64,000 nucleotides of DNA from Burkholderiaceae bacterium (GTDB taxonomy: Bacteria; Pseudomonadota; Gammaproteobacteria; Burkholderiales; Burkholderiaceae_D): the NCBI GenBank assembly GCA_030158675.1, contig JAOASL010000048.1, positions 38,203 through 102,202 on the forward strand, given 5' to 3'. This document shows positions 9,467 through 18,970 of this stretch, piece after piece (the first letter of the stretch is position 1; the number at the start of each line of letters is the position of its first letter). The notes beneath the pieces were generated by a model that made no database searches, was not told where the DNA came from, and saw only the letters and a program-made list of their open reading frames with translations. A program made the position numbers and the translations under genes.

Positions 9467-10266
9467 TGGAGAACATGAACCCCCACGGCCGCCAGATCGG
9501 CGATGTCATCCTCGACCTGCGCAACATCTCGCTGTCGTTCGGCGGCGTGAAGGCGCTGACCGATATCTCCTTTGATGTGCGCGAGCATGAAATCCGCGCC
9601 ATTATCGGACCCAACGGCGCCGGCAAGAGCTCGATGCTGAACGTGATCAATGGGGTCTACCGGCCGCAGCAGGGCGAGATCATTTACCGCGGCCAGCACC
9701 GGCGCGACATGAACACCCACATCGCGGCCAAGAGCGGCATCGCGCGCACCTTCCAGAACATCGCTTTGTTCAAGGGCATGACGGTGCTGGACAACATCAT
9801 GACGGGGCGCAACCTGAAAATGCGCTCGAACTTCCTGCTGCAGGCGCTGTATGCGGGACCGGCACAGCGCGAAGAAATGGCGCACCGCGTGAAGGTCGAG
9901 GAAGTGATCGACTTCCTTGAGATTCAGCATATCCGCAAGACGCCGGTCGGCCGCCTGCCGTACGGTCTGCAAAAGCGTGTCGAGCTCGGCCGCGCGCTGG
10001 CCGCCGAGCCGCAGATCCTGCTGCTCGACGAGCCGATGGCGGGTATGAACGTCGAAGAGAAGCAGGACATGTGCCGTTTCATCCTCGATGTGAACGACCA
10101 GTTCGGCACGACCATCGTGCTGATCGAGCATGACATGGGCGTGGTGATGGACATCTCGGACCGCGTGGTGGTGCTCGACTACGGCAAGAAGATCGGCGAC
10201 GGCACACCGGACGCGGTGCGGAACAACCAGGACGTGATCAACGCCTATCTCGGCGTTGCCCATTGA
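9463..10266 (+). CDS. LIV-type ABC transporter ATP-binding protein (LivG-like)
   Basis: 267 residues. It carries Walker A GPNGAGKSS, a signature region LPYGLQKRVELGRAL, Walker B ILLLDEPMAGMN and the H-loop LIEHDMG. The C-terminal extension (YGKKIGDGTPDAVRNNQDVINAYLG) is diagnostic of the branched-chain amino acid transporter (HAAT) family LivG subunit. Start overlaps the ligase stop; the permease follows 13 bp after its stop. It energises import through the two permeases encoded next. Confidence 0.92.
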   Translation: MMENMNPHGRQIGDVILDLRNISLSFGGVKALTDISFDVREHEIRAIIGPNGAGKSSMLNVINGVYRPQQGEIIYRGQHRRDMNTHIAAKSGIARTFQNIALFKGMTVLDNIMTGRNLKMRSNFLLQALYAGPAQREEMAHRVKVEEVIDFLEIQHIRKTPVGRLPYGLQKRVELGRALAAEPQILLLDEPMAGMNVEEKQDMCRFILDVNDQFGTTIVLIEHDMGVVMDISDRVVVLDYGKKIGDGTPDAVRNNQDVINAYLGVAH

Positions 10267-10279
10267 GGCGCTCGACAAG

Positions 10280-11179
10280 ATGAACCTGAATTTTTTCTTC
10301 GAAGTCCTGATCGGCGGCCTGCTGTCCGGCGTGATGTATGCGCTGGTTGCGCTCGGCTTCGTGCTGATCTACAAGGCGTCCGGCGTGTTCAACTTCGCGC
10401 AGGGCGCGATGCTGTTCTTCGCGGCGCTGACCTGCGTGTCACTGGCCGACTTCGGCTGGCCGATGTGGCTTGCGATCGCGGCCACCATCGTCATCATGTA
10501 CGCATTGGGCCTGGCGATCGAGCGCGTGGTGCTGCGGCCGCTGGTGAACCAGCCGGAGATCTCGCTGTTCATGGCGACCATTGGCCTGACCTTCTTCATC
10601 GAAGGCATGGCGCAGCTGCTGTGGGGCTCGGATGTCAAGCGTCTCGATCTCGGCATCGAAGACGTGCCGCTGGAGTCGCTGCTGGAGCACTTCAACATCA
10701 TGATCTCGAAATTCGAGCTGATCGCCGCAGGTATTTGCGCCTTGCTGGTCACCGGGCTGGCGCTGTTCTTCTCGCGCACCAAGGTCGGTCGCGCGCTGCG
10801 CGCAGTGGCCGACGATCACCAGGCGGCGCTGGCGGTCGGCATTCCGCTGCAGCAGATCTGGGGCATCGTCTGGGGGGTGGCCGGCTTCGTTGCAATGGTC
10901 GCCGGTCTGTTGTGGGGCGCACGCAATGGCGTGCAGTTCTCACTGACCTTCGTCGCGCTGAAGGCCTTGCCGGTGCTGATTCTCGGCGGCTTTACGTCCG
11001 TGCCGGGCGCCATCGTCGGTGGGCTGATCATCGGCGCGTCGGAAAAGCTGGCCGAGGTCTACCTCGGCCCCTTTGTCGGCGGCGGCATCGAGGGCTGGTT
11101 CCCTTATGTGCTGGCGCTGCTGTTCCTGCTGGTGCGGCCCGAGGGGCTGTTCGGCGAAAAGATCATCCGGAGGATCTGA
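10280..11179 (+). CDS. LIV-type ABC transporter permease (LivH-like)
   Basis: 299 residues from ATG 10280; an in-frame TTG at 10256 would lie inside the previous gene. About eight hydrophobic helices and the family motif GVMYALVALGFVLIYKASGVFNFAQGAM at the N-terminus (given here only as a landmark, residues ~14-41) identify a LivH-type inner-membrane subunit. It ends REGLFGEK-like (RPEGLFGEKIIRRI). It pairs with the LivM-like protein to form the translocation channel. Confidence 0.92.
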   Translation: MNLNFFFEVLIGGLLSGVMYALVALGFVLIYKASGVFNFAQGAMLFFAALTCVSLADFGWPMWLAIAATIVIMYALGLAIERVVLRPLVNQPEISLFMATIGLTFFIEGMAQLLWGSDVKRLDLGIEDVPLESLLEHFNIMISKFELIAAGICALLVTGLALFFSRTKVGRALRAVADDHQAALAVGIPLQQIWGIVWGVAGFVAMVAGLLWGARNGVQFSLTFVALKALPVLILGGFTSVPGAIVGGLIIGASEKLAEVYLGPFVGGGIEGWFPYVLALLFLLVRPEGLFGEKIIRRI

Positions 11180-11182
11180 CCG

Positions 11183-12241
11183 ATGCTGTACCGTGAAGCC
11201 GGACAATTCAAGTCCACCTATGCCTCCGACGGCCAGATCTTCCCGATCCGGCAGGACCGTATCGGGCTCGCACTGCTGCTGGTGATCGCCTTCGTCGTGG
11301 TGCCGTTCGTCGCCTCGCCGTATTTTTTCTCGGCGATCCTGATTCCCTTCCTGATCTTCGCGCTGGCCGCGATCGGCCTGAACATCCTGACCGGCTACGC
11401 CGGCCAGCTGTCGCTCGGCTCGGCCGCGTTCATGGCGGTGGGCGCATTCGCGTCGTACAACTTCATGCTGCGTGTGCCGGGCATGCCGATTCTGGCCGCA
11501 TTCGCGCTCGGCGGCATCTGCGCGGCCGCCGTCGGCATCGTGTTTGGCCTGCCGTCGCTGCGCGTGCGCGGCTTTTATCTGGCCGCCTCGACGCTGGCCA
11601 CGCAGTTCTTCGTCGTCTGGGCGCTGACCAAGGTGCGCTGGTTCACGAACTTCAGCTCGTCCGGCGTGATCACCGCGCAGCAGATCGAGATTCTCGGCTA
11701 TCAGTTCGAGACGCCCGCCGCCAAATATCTGCTGGTGCTGGGCATCGTCTGCGTGCTGGCGCTGGCGGCGAAAAATCTGGTGCGCTCCAACATTGGCCGC
11801 TGCTGGATGGCCGTGCGCGACATGGACGTGGCTGCCGAAGTGATCGGCATCCGCCTGATGCACACCAAGTTGCTCGCATTCGCGGTCAGCTCGTTCTACT
11901 GCGGCGTGGCCGGCGCGCTGTATGCGTATGCTTACTTAGGCACGGTGGAGCCGGAAGCGTACAGCCTGGATCTGTCATTCCGCATCCTGTTCATGGTGAT
12001 CATCGGCGGGCTGGGCTCGGTGCTCGGTTCTTTTCTGGGCGCGGCCTTCATCGTGCTGCTGCCGATCGTGCTGAACAACCTGGCCCACTTCGCGCAGATC
12101 TCCACGGCGGTCGCGTCAAACCTGGAACTGATGGTGTTCGGCGCGCTGATCATCTTCTTCCTGATCGTCGAACCGCACGGCCTGGCGCGCCTGTGGCAGA
12201 TCGCGAAGGAAAAACTGCGGCTGTGGCCGTTCCCGCACTGA
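11183..12241 (+). CDS. LIV-type ABC transporter permease (LivM-like)
   Basis: 352 residues, about nine membrane helices. The motif GLNILTGYAGQLSLGSAAF (residues ~61-80) is the conserved LivM start of the permease domain, and FRILFMVIIGGLGSVLGSF is the C-terminal loop motif. A ribosome site (GGAGGAT) lies within the end of the LivH-like gene, 3 bp spacing between genes. It forms the channel with the preceding subunit. Confidence 0.92.
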   Translation: MLYREAGQFKSTYASDGQIFPIRQDRIGLALLLVIAFVVVPFVASPYFFSAILIPFLIFALAAIGLNILTGYAGQLSLGSAAFMAVGAFASYNFMLRVPGMPILAAFALGGICAAAVGIVFGLPSLRVRGFYLAASTLATQFFVVWALTKVRWFTNFSSSGVITAQQIEILGYQFETPAAKYLLVLGIVCVLALAAKNLVRSNIGRCWMAVRDMDVAAEVIGIRLMHTKLLAFAVSSFYCGVAGALYAYAYLGTVEPEAYSLDLSFRILFMVIIGGLGSVLGSFLGAAFIVLLPIVLNNLAHFAQISTAVASNLELMVFGALIIFFLIVEPHGLARLWQIAKEKLRLWPFPH

Positions 12242-12290
12242 GTCGGGCCGCGCCCACACCGAACATCAAGACAACAACGAGGAGGACGAC

Positions 12291-13592
12291 ATGAAACTCA
12301 TCAAATCCATGCTGGTCGGCGCCGCACTGCTGGCGTCGGCAAGCTTCGCCTGGGCCGACGAACAGTATGTGCCGCTGCTGTCCTACCGCGTCGGTCCGTA
12401 CGGTTCGAACGGCACGTCATTCTTCGGCGCCATGATCGACTACATGACGCTGGTGAACCAGAAGGGTGGCGTGAACGGCGTCAAACTGAGCTGGGAAGAA
12501 TGCGAAACCGAATACAACGCATCGCGCGGCGTTGAATGCTATGAGCGGCTGAAGAGCCGCAACGGCGGCGCGACCATCGTCGAGCCGGTGTCGACCGGCA
12601 TCGCCTACGGCATCCTCGACCGCGTCGGCAAAGACAAGATTCCGATGACCACGCTCGGCTATGGCCGCTCGGACGCCGCCAACGGCAAGGTGTTCCCATA
12701 TGTCTTTCCGCTCATCAGCACCTACTGGAACCAGGCCGGCGCGATGGTCGTGCACCTCGGTGAGAAGGCCGGCGGCATGGACAAGCTGAAAGGCAAGAAG
12801 ATCGTCCACCTGTACCACGACTCCGCCTATGGCAAGGAGCCGCTGCCGGTGCTGGAAGCCGAAGCCGCGAAGTGGGGTTTTGAGCTGGTCAAGATTCCGG
12901 TGACGCCGCCGGGCAATGAACAACAATCGCAATGGCTGCAGATCCGTCAGGCCAATCCCGACTACGTGATCATGTGGACCTTCGGCGTGATGAGCGCGGT
13001 CGGCCTGAAGACCGCGCAACGCAACGGCTTCCCGCGCGAGAAGATTCTCGGCGTCTGGTGGGCCGGCTCCGAAGAAGACACCGAACCGGCCGGCGAGGCC
13101 GCCAAGGGCTTTTCGGCAATGAGCTTCACCACGCCGGGCGAATTCCCGCTGCTCGACGAGATCCGCACGCAGCTGTACAAGAACGGCAAGGGCAACCTGA
13201 AGGAACTCGATCGTGTCGGCAACGTGATGTACACGCGTGGTCTGGTGTCGGCGGTGCTGATGGTGGAAGCAATGCGCAATGCGCAGGCGAAGTTTGGCAA
13301 GGGCAAGGTGATCAGCGGCGAACAGATGCGCTGGGGCCTGGAGAACCTGAACGTCGATCGTGCGCGTCAGAAGGAGCTCGGTGCAGAAGACATGTTCCCG
13401 CCGGTGAAGACCTCGTGTGACGACCACGAAGGTTCGGGCGCGGTGAAAGTCGTTCAGTGGGATGGCAAGAAGTGGGTAGCGCTATCGAAGAACTGGCTGA
13501 CCGGCGACAAGGCGCTGGTGCGCAAGCTGCTGGAGACCTCGTCGGCTGCGTACGCGAAGGAAAAGGGTATTACGCCGGCCTGCATGAAGTAA
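12291..13592 (+). CDS. ABC transporter substrate-binding protein (type I periplasmic binding fold)
   Basis: 433 residues with a clear signal peptide (MKLIKSMLVGAALLASASF then AWAD, cleavage near residue 22). The rest is a Peripla_BP_6/HAAT-type binding protein, longer than LivK. It is preceded by a strong ribosome site GAGGAGG. Clusters that combine this binding protein with two acyl-CoA ligases are usually annotated as branched-chain amino acid transporters, but the ligases point to a carboxylic acid (aromatic or aliphatic) as ligand. Substrate unknown. Confidence 0.9.
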   Translation: MKLIKSMLVGAALLASASFAWADEQYVPLLSYRVGPYGSNGTSFFGAMIDYMTLVNQKGGVNGVKLSWEECETEYNASRGVECYERLKSRNGGATIVEPVSTGIAYGILDRVGKDKIPMTTLGYGRSDAANGKVFPYVFPLISTYWNQAGAMVVHLGEKAGGMDKLKGKKIVHLYHDSAYGKEPLPVLEAEAAKWGFELVKIPVTPPGNEQQSQWLQIRQANPDYVIMWTFGVMSAVGLKTAQRNGFPREKILGVWWAGSEEDTEPAGEAAKGFSAMSFTTPGEFPLLDEIRTQLYKNGKGNLKELDRVGNVMYTRGLVSAVLMVEAMRNAQAKFGKGKVISGEQMRWGLENLNVDRARQKELGAEDMFPPVKTSCDDHEGSGAVKVVQWDGKKWVALSKNWLTGDKALVRKLLETSSAAYAKEKGITPACMK

Positions 13593-13617
13593 GCCGGGGC
13601 TGCTCCCGCGCATCCCT

Positions 13618-13641
13618 GGGTCCCGGCGCGTGCCGGGACCC
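13618..13641 (+). promoter_or_regulatory. Perfect 10-bp hairpin between binding-protein and ATPase genes
   Basis: GGGTCCCGGC-GCGT-GCCGGGACCC is a perfect 10-bp stem with a 4-base loop, 26 bases after the stop of the binding-protein gene and 35 bases before the next ATG. There is no U-tract. Such intercistronic stems often raise the yield of the abundant binding protein by protecting the upstream mRNA 3' end or by partial termination; that role is inferred. Confidence 0.6.
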
Positions 13642-13675
13642 GCGCCGGAAGAACGACCCATTCGACAGAACAAAA

Positions 13676-14482
13676 ATGACTCCATCCATCCTCACCGTCA
13701 ACAACATCGAGGTCATCTATGACCACGTGATCCTTGTGCTGAAGGGCGTGTCCATGTCCGTCCCGCGCGGCAAGATCGTCGCGCTGATGGGCGCGAACGG
13801 CGCCGGCAAGTCAACCACGCTGAAGTCGATCTCGACCCTCTTGCGCGGCGAGCGCGGCGATGTGACCAAAGGCAGCATCGAATTCAACGGCGAGCGCATC
13901 GACCAGCTGACGCCGAACGAACTGGTACGGCGCGGCCTGTCGCAGGTGATGGAAGGCCGGCATTGCTTCGGTCACCTGACCATCGAAGAAAATCTGCTGA
14001 CCGGCGCCTACACGCGCACGCTCGGCCGCGCGGAACTGAAGGCCGAGCTGGAGAAGGTCTATCACTATTTTCCGCGGCTCAAGCAGCGCCGCACATCGCA
14101 GGCCGGCTACACGTCCGGCGGCGAGCAGCAGATGTGCGCGATCGGCCGCGCGCTGATGGCCAGGCCGTCGATGATCCTGCTCGACGAGCCGTCGATGGGA
14201 CTGGCGCCGCAGATCGTCGAAGAGATTTTCGGCATCGTGCAGGACCTGAACAAAACCGAGCAGGTGTCTTTCCTGCTGGCCGAACAGAACACCACCATCG
14301 CACTGCGCTATGCGGACTTCGGCTACATCCTGGAGAACGGCCGCGTCGTGATGGAAGGCGCCGCCAGCGAGCTGGCGACCAACGAAGACGTGAAAGAGTT
14401 TTATCTCGGCGTGTCCGGCGCCGGACGCAAGAGCTTTCGCGACATGAAATTTTACCGCCGCCGCAAGCGCTGGCTGGCCTGA
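13676..14482 (+). CDS. LIV-type ABC transporter ATP-binding protein (LivF-like)
   Basis: 268 residues from ATG 13676; the frame is open upstream to 13457 but that part overlaps the binding-protein gene. Walker A GANGAGKSTT, signature TSGGEQQMCAIGRAL, Walker B MILLDEPSMGLAP and the H-loop region LLAEQNT identify LivF. The C-terminus adds about 20 residues (GAGRKSFRDMKFYRRRKRW) beyond E. coli LivF, a tail often seen in this cluster type. Second ATPase of the importer. Confidence 0.9.
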   Translation: MTPSILTVNNIEVIYDHVILVLKGVSMSVPRGKIVALMGANGAGKSTTLKSISTLLRGERGDVTKGSIEFNGERIDQLTPNELVRRGLSQVMEGRHCFGHLTIEENLLTGAYTRTLGRAELKAELEKVYHYFPRLKQRRTSQAGYTSGGEQQMCAIGRALMARPSMILLDEPSMGLAPQIVEEIFGIVQDLNKTEQVSFLLAEQNTTIALRYADFGYILENGRVVMEGAASELATNEDVKEFYLGVSGAGRKSFRDMKFYRRRKRWLA

Positions 14483-14563
14483 GATCTTCGATGGAAGACC
14501 ACTGGCCGGATTGCACCGCCTTGCCAGCCATCTGCCATCGAAGACCCCGCTGATTCCGGAGAA

Positions 14564-15820
14564 ATGATGACCGACCTGTACGACGCTCTCGAATCGCGCG
14601 ACCCGTCCGCGCGCGAAAAAGACTTGCTGTCCGCCCTGCCCGCACTGATCGCGCGTGCGCAACAGGCGCCTGGCTGGGCTGCGATCCTGAAGGATGTCGA
14701 TCCGCAGCAGGTGAACAACCGCGCCGCGCTCGCGCAGCTGCCGGTCACGCGCAAATCATCGCTGAAGGAATTGCAGAAGGCCGCGCTGCCGTTCGGCGGC
14801 CTGACGACCACGCCGGCGGGCAGGCTGTCGCGTATCTTCATGTCACCGGGCCCGATTTTCGACCCGGAAGGACGTGGCGATGACTGGTGGCGCTATGCGC
14901 GCCCCTTCCATGCGCTGGGCGCGCGCGCCGGCGACCTGATCCAGAACTGTTTCGCCTACCACTTCACGCCGGCCGGCCTGATGGTCGAAGGCGGCGCCGC
15001 GAAGCTCGGCTGTCCGCTGATCCCGGCCGGCATCGGCCAGACCGAAATGCAGGTGCAGGCGATGAGTCTGCTCAGGCCGAAGGTGTACGCCGGCACGCCG
15101 TCGTTCCTGAAGATCATCGTCGAAAAAGCGCAGGAAATGGGCGAGGACATCACCTCGTTGCAGATGGCGCTGGTTGGCGCGGAAGCACTGCCGCCGTCGC
15201 TGCGGCAGTGGCTCAACGACCATGGCGTGCCCTTCGTGCTGCAGACCTACGGCTCGGCCGACATCGGCAACATCGCGTATGAGACGCTCACCGACGGCAA
15301 GGTCAACCCGGGCATGCTGCTCGACGAGACCCTGCTGCTGGAAATCGTGCGGCCCGGCACCGGCGACCCGGTGCCGGAAGGCGAGGTCGGCGAGATCGTC
15401 ATCACCTCGTTCAATCCCGACTATCCGCTGGTTCGCTTCGCCACCGGCGACATGTCGGCGGTACTACCCGGCGTGTCAGCCTGCGGCCGCACGAATACGC
15501 GCATTCGCGGCTGGCTGGGCCGCGCGGACCAGACGACCAAAGTGCGCGCCATGTTTGTCCATCCGTCGCAAGTGGCCGACATCGCACGCCGGCATCCGGT
15601 CATTCGCAAGGCGCGTCTGGTGGTGTCCGGCGAAATGGCGAACGATGAAATGACGCTGCACTGCGAAGTCGCCGATCCGGACGGAGCGCTCATCGAGACT
15701 GAGGCAATCATCGCGTCGATCCGCGACGTGACCAAACTGCGCGGCAACGTCAAGTTGTCCCCGGTCGGCAGTCTGCCGAATGATGGCAAGGTCATTGAGG
15801 ACGCGCGCAGTTATCAGTAG
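14564..15820 (+). CDS. Phenylacetate-CoA-ligase-like AMP-binding enzyme
   Basis: 418 residues; two adjacent ATGs (14564, 14567) follow the ribosome site CCGGAGAA, and the second has better spacing. The fold is PaaK-like: the central YGSADIGNIAYE (in place of the usual YG-TE motif), VGEIVITSFNPDYPLVRFATGD, GWLGRADQTTKVRAMFVHP and a C-terminal KVIEDAR (lysine region). The classical Ser/Gly-rich P-loop is replaced by RIFMSPGPIFDPEGRG, as is common in this subgroup. It probably activates the same imported acid, or a related one, to its CoA thioester. Last gene of the operon. Confidence 0.82.
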   Translation: MMTDLYDALESRDPSAREKDLLSALPALIARAQQAPGWAAILKDVDPQQVNNRAALAQLPVTRKSSLKELQKAALPFGGLTTTPAGRLSRIFMSPGPIFDPEGRGDDWWRYARPFHALGARAGDLIQNCFAYHFTPAGLMVEGGAAKLGCPLIPAGIGQTEMQVQAMSLLRPKVYAGTPSFLKIIVEKAQEMGEDITSLQMALVGAEALPPSLRQWLNDHGVPFVLQTYGSADIGNIAYETLTDGKVNPGMLLDETLLLEIVRPGTGDPVPEGEVGEIVITSFNPDYPLVRFATGDMSAVLPGVSACGRTNTRIRGWLGRADQTTKVRAMFVHPSQVADIARRHPVIRKARLVVSGEMANDEMTLHCEVADPDGALIETEAIIASIRDVTKLRGNVKLSPVGSLPNDGKVIEDARSYQ

Positions 15821-15951
15821 ACATTCGATCGCCGCACAGAATTCTGGCAGCTGTTGAGAATGTTCAAGCATCGTCCGTAAGCCGAAACGATCGCCACGCC
15901 CACCCACCTTGGGCGTCACCCGACCGTACGGCCTACATGAAAGGACTCACG

Positions 15952-17526
15952 ATGCTTGGACATGTCACCCGCAATCGCCCCCTGCAAACAGCGCGCACTG
16001 CCGGCCAAAGCGCACTTCGTTCGTCAATCACTCCGCGCCTGCGGCAACGACCGCCGACAGCCTTGCCGTCGGGCTGGTGCGCACAAGCACGCGCCGGTTA
16101 TTACTTTGACGCGACCTGGCACACCGCGCAGACGCTGCGGCGGCTGATGCGTGCGAATCTGACCGGCAGCGAACTGGGATTACGCCCGCCGCCCGAACTG
16201 CTTTCGCAGGCGATACAGGCGCTACTGTATTCAATCCGTCCCGGCATGGTCGATGACCAGGAGAGCCAGAGCTGCTTCAACCAACTGTTGCGCGCCCACC
16301 TGAGCGGGCTCGAACCGGCCGAGATCGCGCAGCTGGGCGAACTGCTGAAAGATCAGCGCTTCGACTGTGCCGTGGCCGAGACGGTCATCGACGATCCGAT
16401 GATCCTGAAATTCGGCTTTGCGAACGGCCCGCCGCACCAGCGCATGCGCACGCTGATGTCCACGAAGGATTTGCACGACGCATTAGATGAGGTACGACAG
16501 GCCGCCACCATCGAAGCCGCCGGCATGGCCGTGCGGCGGCTGTCGCCGGCACAGGCAGCCGAGGCACGCGATGCGCTCGCGTCGCTGGCAACCCGCCACA
16601 CCGGCGCCGACCTTACCCTGGAAGCGCTGGCGGAAGCCGCAGCCAGCCTGGTGCCCATTCTCGGACGACAATCGGCCCCGGTGACGGCGGTCACCGCCAG
16701 CAACTTGCCGCCGGCCAGCTATGTCGACTGGCAAGAGGATCGCCTGATCGTCGATGCGCAGACCTTCACCGTATTGCGCGAGACCGGCGACCGTGACTTG
16801 TACGCCTGCCTGATGCGCGACATGCTTGAGCTGCTGCTCGCACACCGGCGCTATGGCGCCGGCACGGCGCTACTGACGCTGTCGCCATTAAAACGCGCGC
16901 TGCTGTTTCAGGAAGTCGAACAGGTGCTGTCGTTGCCGCCGACGCTTGCCGATCGCACGGCATCCGCGCGCGCCGCGGCCATCCTGACGCGCAGCCATAC
17001 ATTCGGCAGCGTGCAAATCTGCCCGACCGCCGGCGTACAGCTCGGTCATGCGTGGATCGCGCCGACGCTGTCGCTGATTCCGAACCGCAAGCAGAACGGG
17101 CGCGACATCGGCACCCGCTTCATGCGCTCCGGTTTTCGGCTCGAGCCCACGCACTGCACGATCAACGAATGGGGCTTGCAGTGGTTGAATGCAAAGGAAA
17201 ACGAAGAGCTGTATCCGGCCGATTTCTCATGGCAGCTGCGCGTGCCGGCGGAACGCTCAAGGCTGCAGCAGGCGGCGACCGAGATCATGCAGGAATGGCA
17301 GCGCGAGGCACTGCCCTACCGCTTTGCCGGTACCGCGCCCGGCATGCCGGCCACGGGCTGTCGCGTCACGGTCTGGCATTCGGTGCAGCGCGCACTGGAT
17401 GACGATACACGCGGGCTGTTCGAGCATTTCGTGCGCGGACTGCCCGCACCGGAATCGCCGACCGAACTTGCGCTGCGGCTCGAGCAGTTCATGGATTGGC
17501 TCACGGCGCTGGCTGCACAGTCCTGA
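15952..17526 (+). CDS. Unrecognised 524-residue protein, effector-like composition
   Basis: ATG 15952 is chosen because AAGGA sits 6 bases upstream; another ATG at 15937 has none. I do not recognise a family. The first ~50 residues are rich in Arg, Ser, Thr, Pro and Ala with almost no acidic residues and no hydrophobic signal core, a composition seen in type III secretion signals. The remainder is alpha-helical with no membrane segment. A middle part contains ILKFGFANGPPHQRMRTLMS and a C-terminal part contains FMRSGFRLEPTHCTINEWG. It stands alone between the ABC operon and an oxidoreductase gene. No secretion system is encoded in the window. Coding is well supported by G+C-rich third positions over the full length. 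Confidence 0.7.
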   Translation: MLGHVTRNRPLQTARTAGQSALRSSITPRLRQRPPTALPSGWCAQARAGYYFDATWHTAQTLRRLMRANLTGSELGLRPPPELLSQAIQALLYSIRPGMVDDQESQSCFNQLLRAHLSGLEPAEIAQLGELLKDQRFDCAVAETVIDDPMILKFGFANGPPHQRMRTLMSTKDLHDALDEVRQAATIEAAGMAVRRLSPAQAAEARDALASLATRHTGADLTLEALAEAAASLVPILGRQSAPVTAVTASNLPPASYVDWQEDRLIVDAQTFTVLRETGDRDLYACLMRDMLELLLAHRRYGAGTALLTLSPLKRALLFQEVEQVLSLPPTLADRTASARAAAILTRSHTFGSVQICPTAGVQLGHAWIAPTLSLIPNRKQNGRDIGTRFMRSGFRLEPTHCTINEWGLQWLNAKENEELYPADFSWQLRVPAERSRLQQAATEIMQEWQREALPYRFAGTAPGMPATGCRVTVWHSVQRALDDDTRGLFEHFVRGLPAPESPTELALRLEQFMDWLTALAAQS

Positions 17527-17573
17527 CGGGCTGACCTATATAATCGGGCAAAATAAATTATCGGAGACTTCGC

Positions 17574-18545
17574 ATGGCATTGCCCGCCGTCCTGCAGCAA
17601 CTCAGCCTTCCCGTCATCGCATCCCCCATGTTCATCGCCAGTGGTCCGGAGCTGGTGACGGAGCAATGCAAGGCCGGTATCGTGGGTTCTTTCCCGGCGT
17701 TGAATGCCCGGCCCGCGGAGATGCTCGACCAGTGGCTGACTGAGATACAGCAGTCGCTGGCGGCTCACCGCGCGGCTCATCCGGACGCCATCATCGGTCC
17801 GATTGCGGTGAACCAGATCGTGCACCAGTCGAATGACCGCCTCGCGCACGATGTCGAGGTCTGCGTGAAGCACCAGATCCCGATCATCATCTCGTCGCTG
17901 CGTTCGCCGCCGAAAGACATGCTGGATGCGGTACACAGCTACGGTGGCATCGTGCTGCATGATGTGATCTCGATCCGCCATGCGCAGAAGGCGCTCGAGG
18001 CCGGCGTCGACGGGCTGATCCTGGTGGCGACCGGCGCAGGCGGCCATGCGGGCGGCCTGTCGCCGTTCGCACTGGTCGGCGAAGTGCGCAAATTCTTCGA
18101 CGGTCCGATCGCGTTGTCCGGCTCGATTGCGACCGGCGATGCGGTCCTCGCCGCGCAGGCCATGGGCGCGGACTTCGCGTACATTGGCTCGCGCTGGCTG
18201 GCGACGCAGGAAGCCAACACGAGCGAGGGCTACCGGCAGGCCATCGTCGAATCCAGCGCGGCCGACATCGTCTACACCAACCTGTTCACCGGCGTGCACG
18301 GCAACTACCTGAAGAAATCCATCGTCAACGCCGGCCTCGATCCGGACAATCTGCCGCAGGCAGACAAGACAACAATGAATTTCTCCACCAGCAGCGGCGC
18401 GAAGGCCTGGCGCGATATCTGGGGTGCCGGCCAGGGTGTCGGACTGATGGAGGATGTGCCGACGGTCGCCGAGTTGGTCGAGCGACTCAAGCGCGAATAT
18501 CAGGCGGCGTGTGCGCGCGTGATGGCCGCCGGCTACCCGAAATAA
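17574..18545 (+). CDS. Nitronate monooxygenase family flavoprotein
   Basis: 323 residues, TIM-barrel of the NMO/2-nitropropane dioxygenase family. It contains LPVIASPMFIASGPELV at the N-terminus, the FMN-binding GAGGHAGG loop and GSIATGDAVLAAQAMGADFAYIGSR near the phosphate site. These enzymes oxidise nitronates, though many family members have other or unknown substrates. A ribosome site CGGAG lies upstream, and a TATAAT-like box at 17539-17544 suggests a local promoter. A small DUF1330 protein is encoded 75 bp downstream. Confidence 0.88.
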   Translation: MALPAVLQQLSLPVIASPMFIASGPELVTEQCKAGIVGSFPALNARPAEMLDQWLTEIQQSLAAHRAAHPDAIIGPIAVNQIVHQSNDRLAHDVEVCVKHQIPIIISSLRSPPKDMLDAVHSYGGIVLHDVISIRHAQKALEAGVDGLILVATGAGGHAGGLSPFALVGEVRKFFDGPIALSGSIATGDAVLAAQAMGADFAYIGSRWLATQEANTSEGYRQAIVESSAADIVYTNLFTGVHGNYLKKSIVNAGLDPDNLPQADKTTMNFSTSSGAKAWRDIWGAGQGVGLMEDVPTVAELVERLKREYQAACARVMAAGYPK

Positions 18546-18619
18546 ACGTCCTGCACACAGCCACGCTGATCACATGGCGCCGGCGGCGTGCAGGCAGAGA
18601 CACTGAACACCGACAAACC

Positions 18620-18925
18620 ATGAAAAAAGCCTATGTAGTGGCCGAAGTGGCCATCGACGATGTCGAGAATTACGCGCAGCAGTACAGCAAATACACGCTG
18701 CCGACCTTCGAACCCTACGGGGGTCGCGTGCTGACGCGCGGCGGCCTGCGTGAGCAGCTGGAAGGCGAGGACGAGCAGCACCATGCCGGATTGCGCACGG
18801 TGATCGTGGAATTTCCGTCGCTGCAGCAGGCGCGTGACTGGTATAACTCTGACGCCTATACGCGACTGCGCGAGATCCGGCAGCAGTATTCGACCGGGCG
18901 CTTTTTCATCATCGAAGGCGCATAG
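18620..18925 (+). CDS. DUF1330 family protein
   Basis: 101 residues from ATG 18620. It has the ferredoxin-like dimeric alpha/beta-barrel pattern of DUF1330: KKAYVVAEVAIDDVENY at the start, YGGRVLTRGG in the middle and VIVEFPSLQQARDWYNSDAY near the end. Function is not established for the family. It follows the nitronate monooxygenase gene in the same direction and may be co-transcribed. Confidence 0.85.
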   Translation: MKKAYVVAEVAIDDVENYAQQYSKYTLPTFEPYGGRVLTRGGLREQLEGEDEQHHAGLRTVIVEFPSLQQARDWYNSDAYTRLREIRQQYSTGRFFIIEGA

Positions 18926-18970
18926 CGCCATTGCGCGCCACGCCGTTTTTCTCCGGGACTGGACAATGCC

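Noticed and set aside
9094..10278. A 394-codon minus-strand frame opposite the LivG-like gene
   Set aside because: The plus strand encodes a complete ABC ATPase; the minus frame has repetitive His/Asp/Val composition and no start signal.
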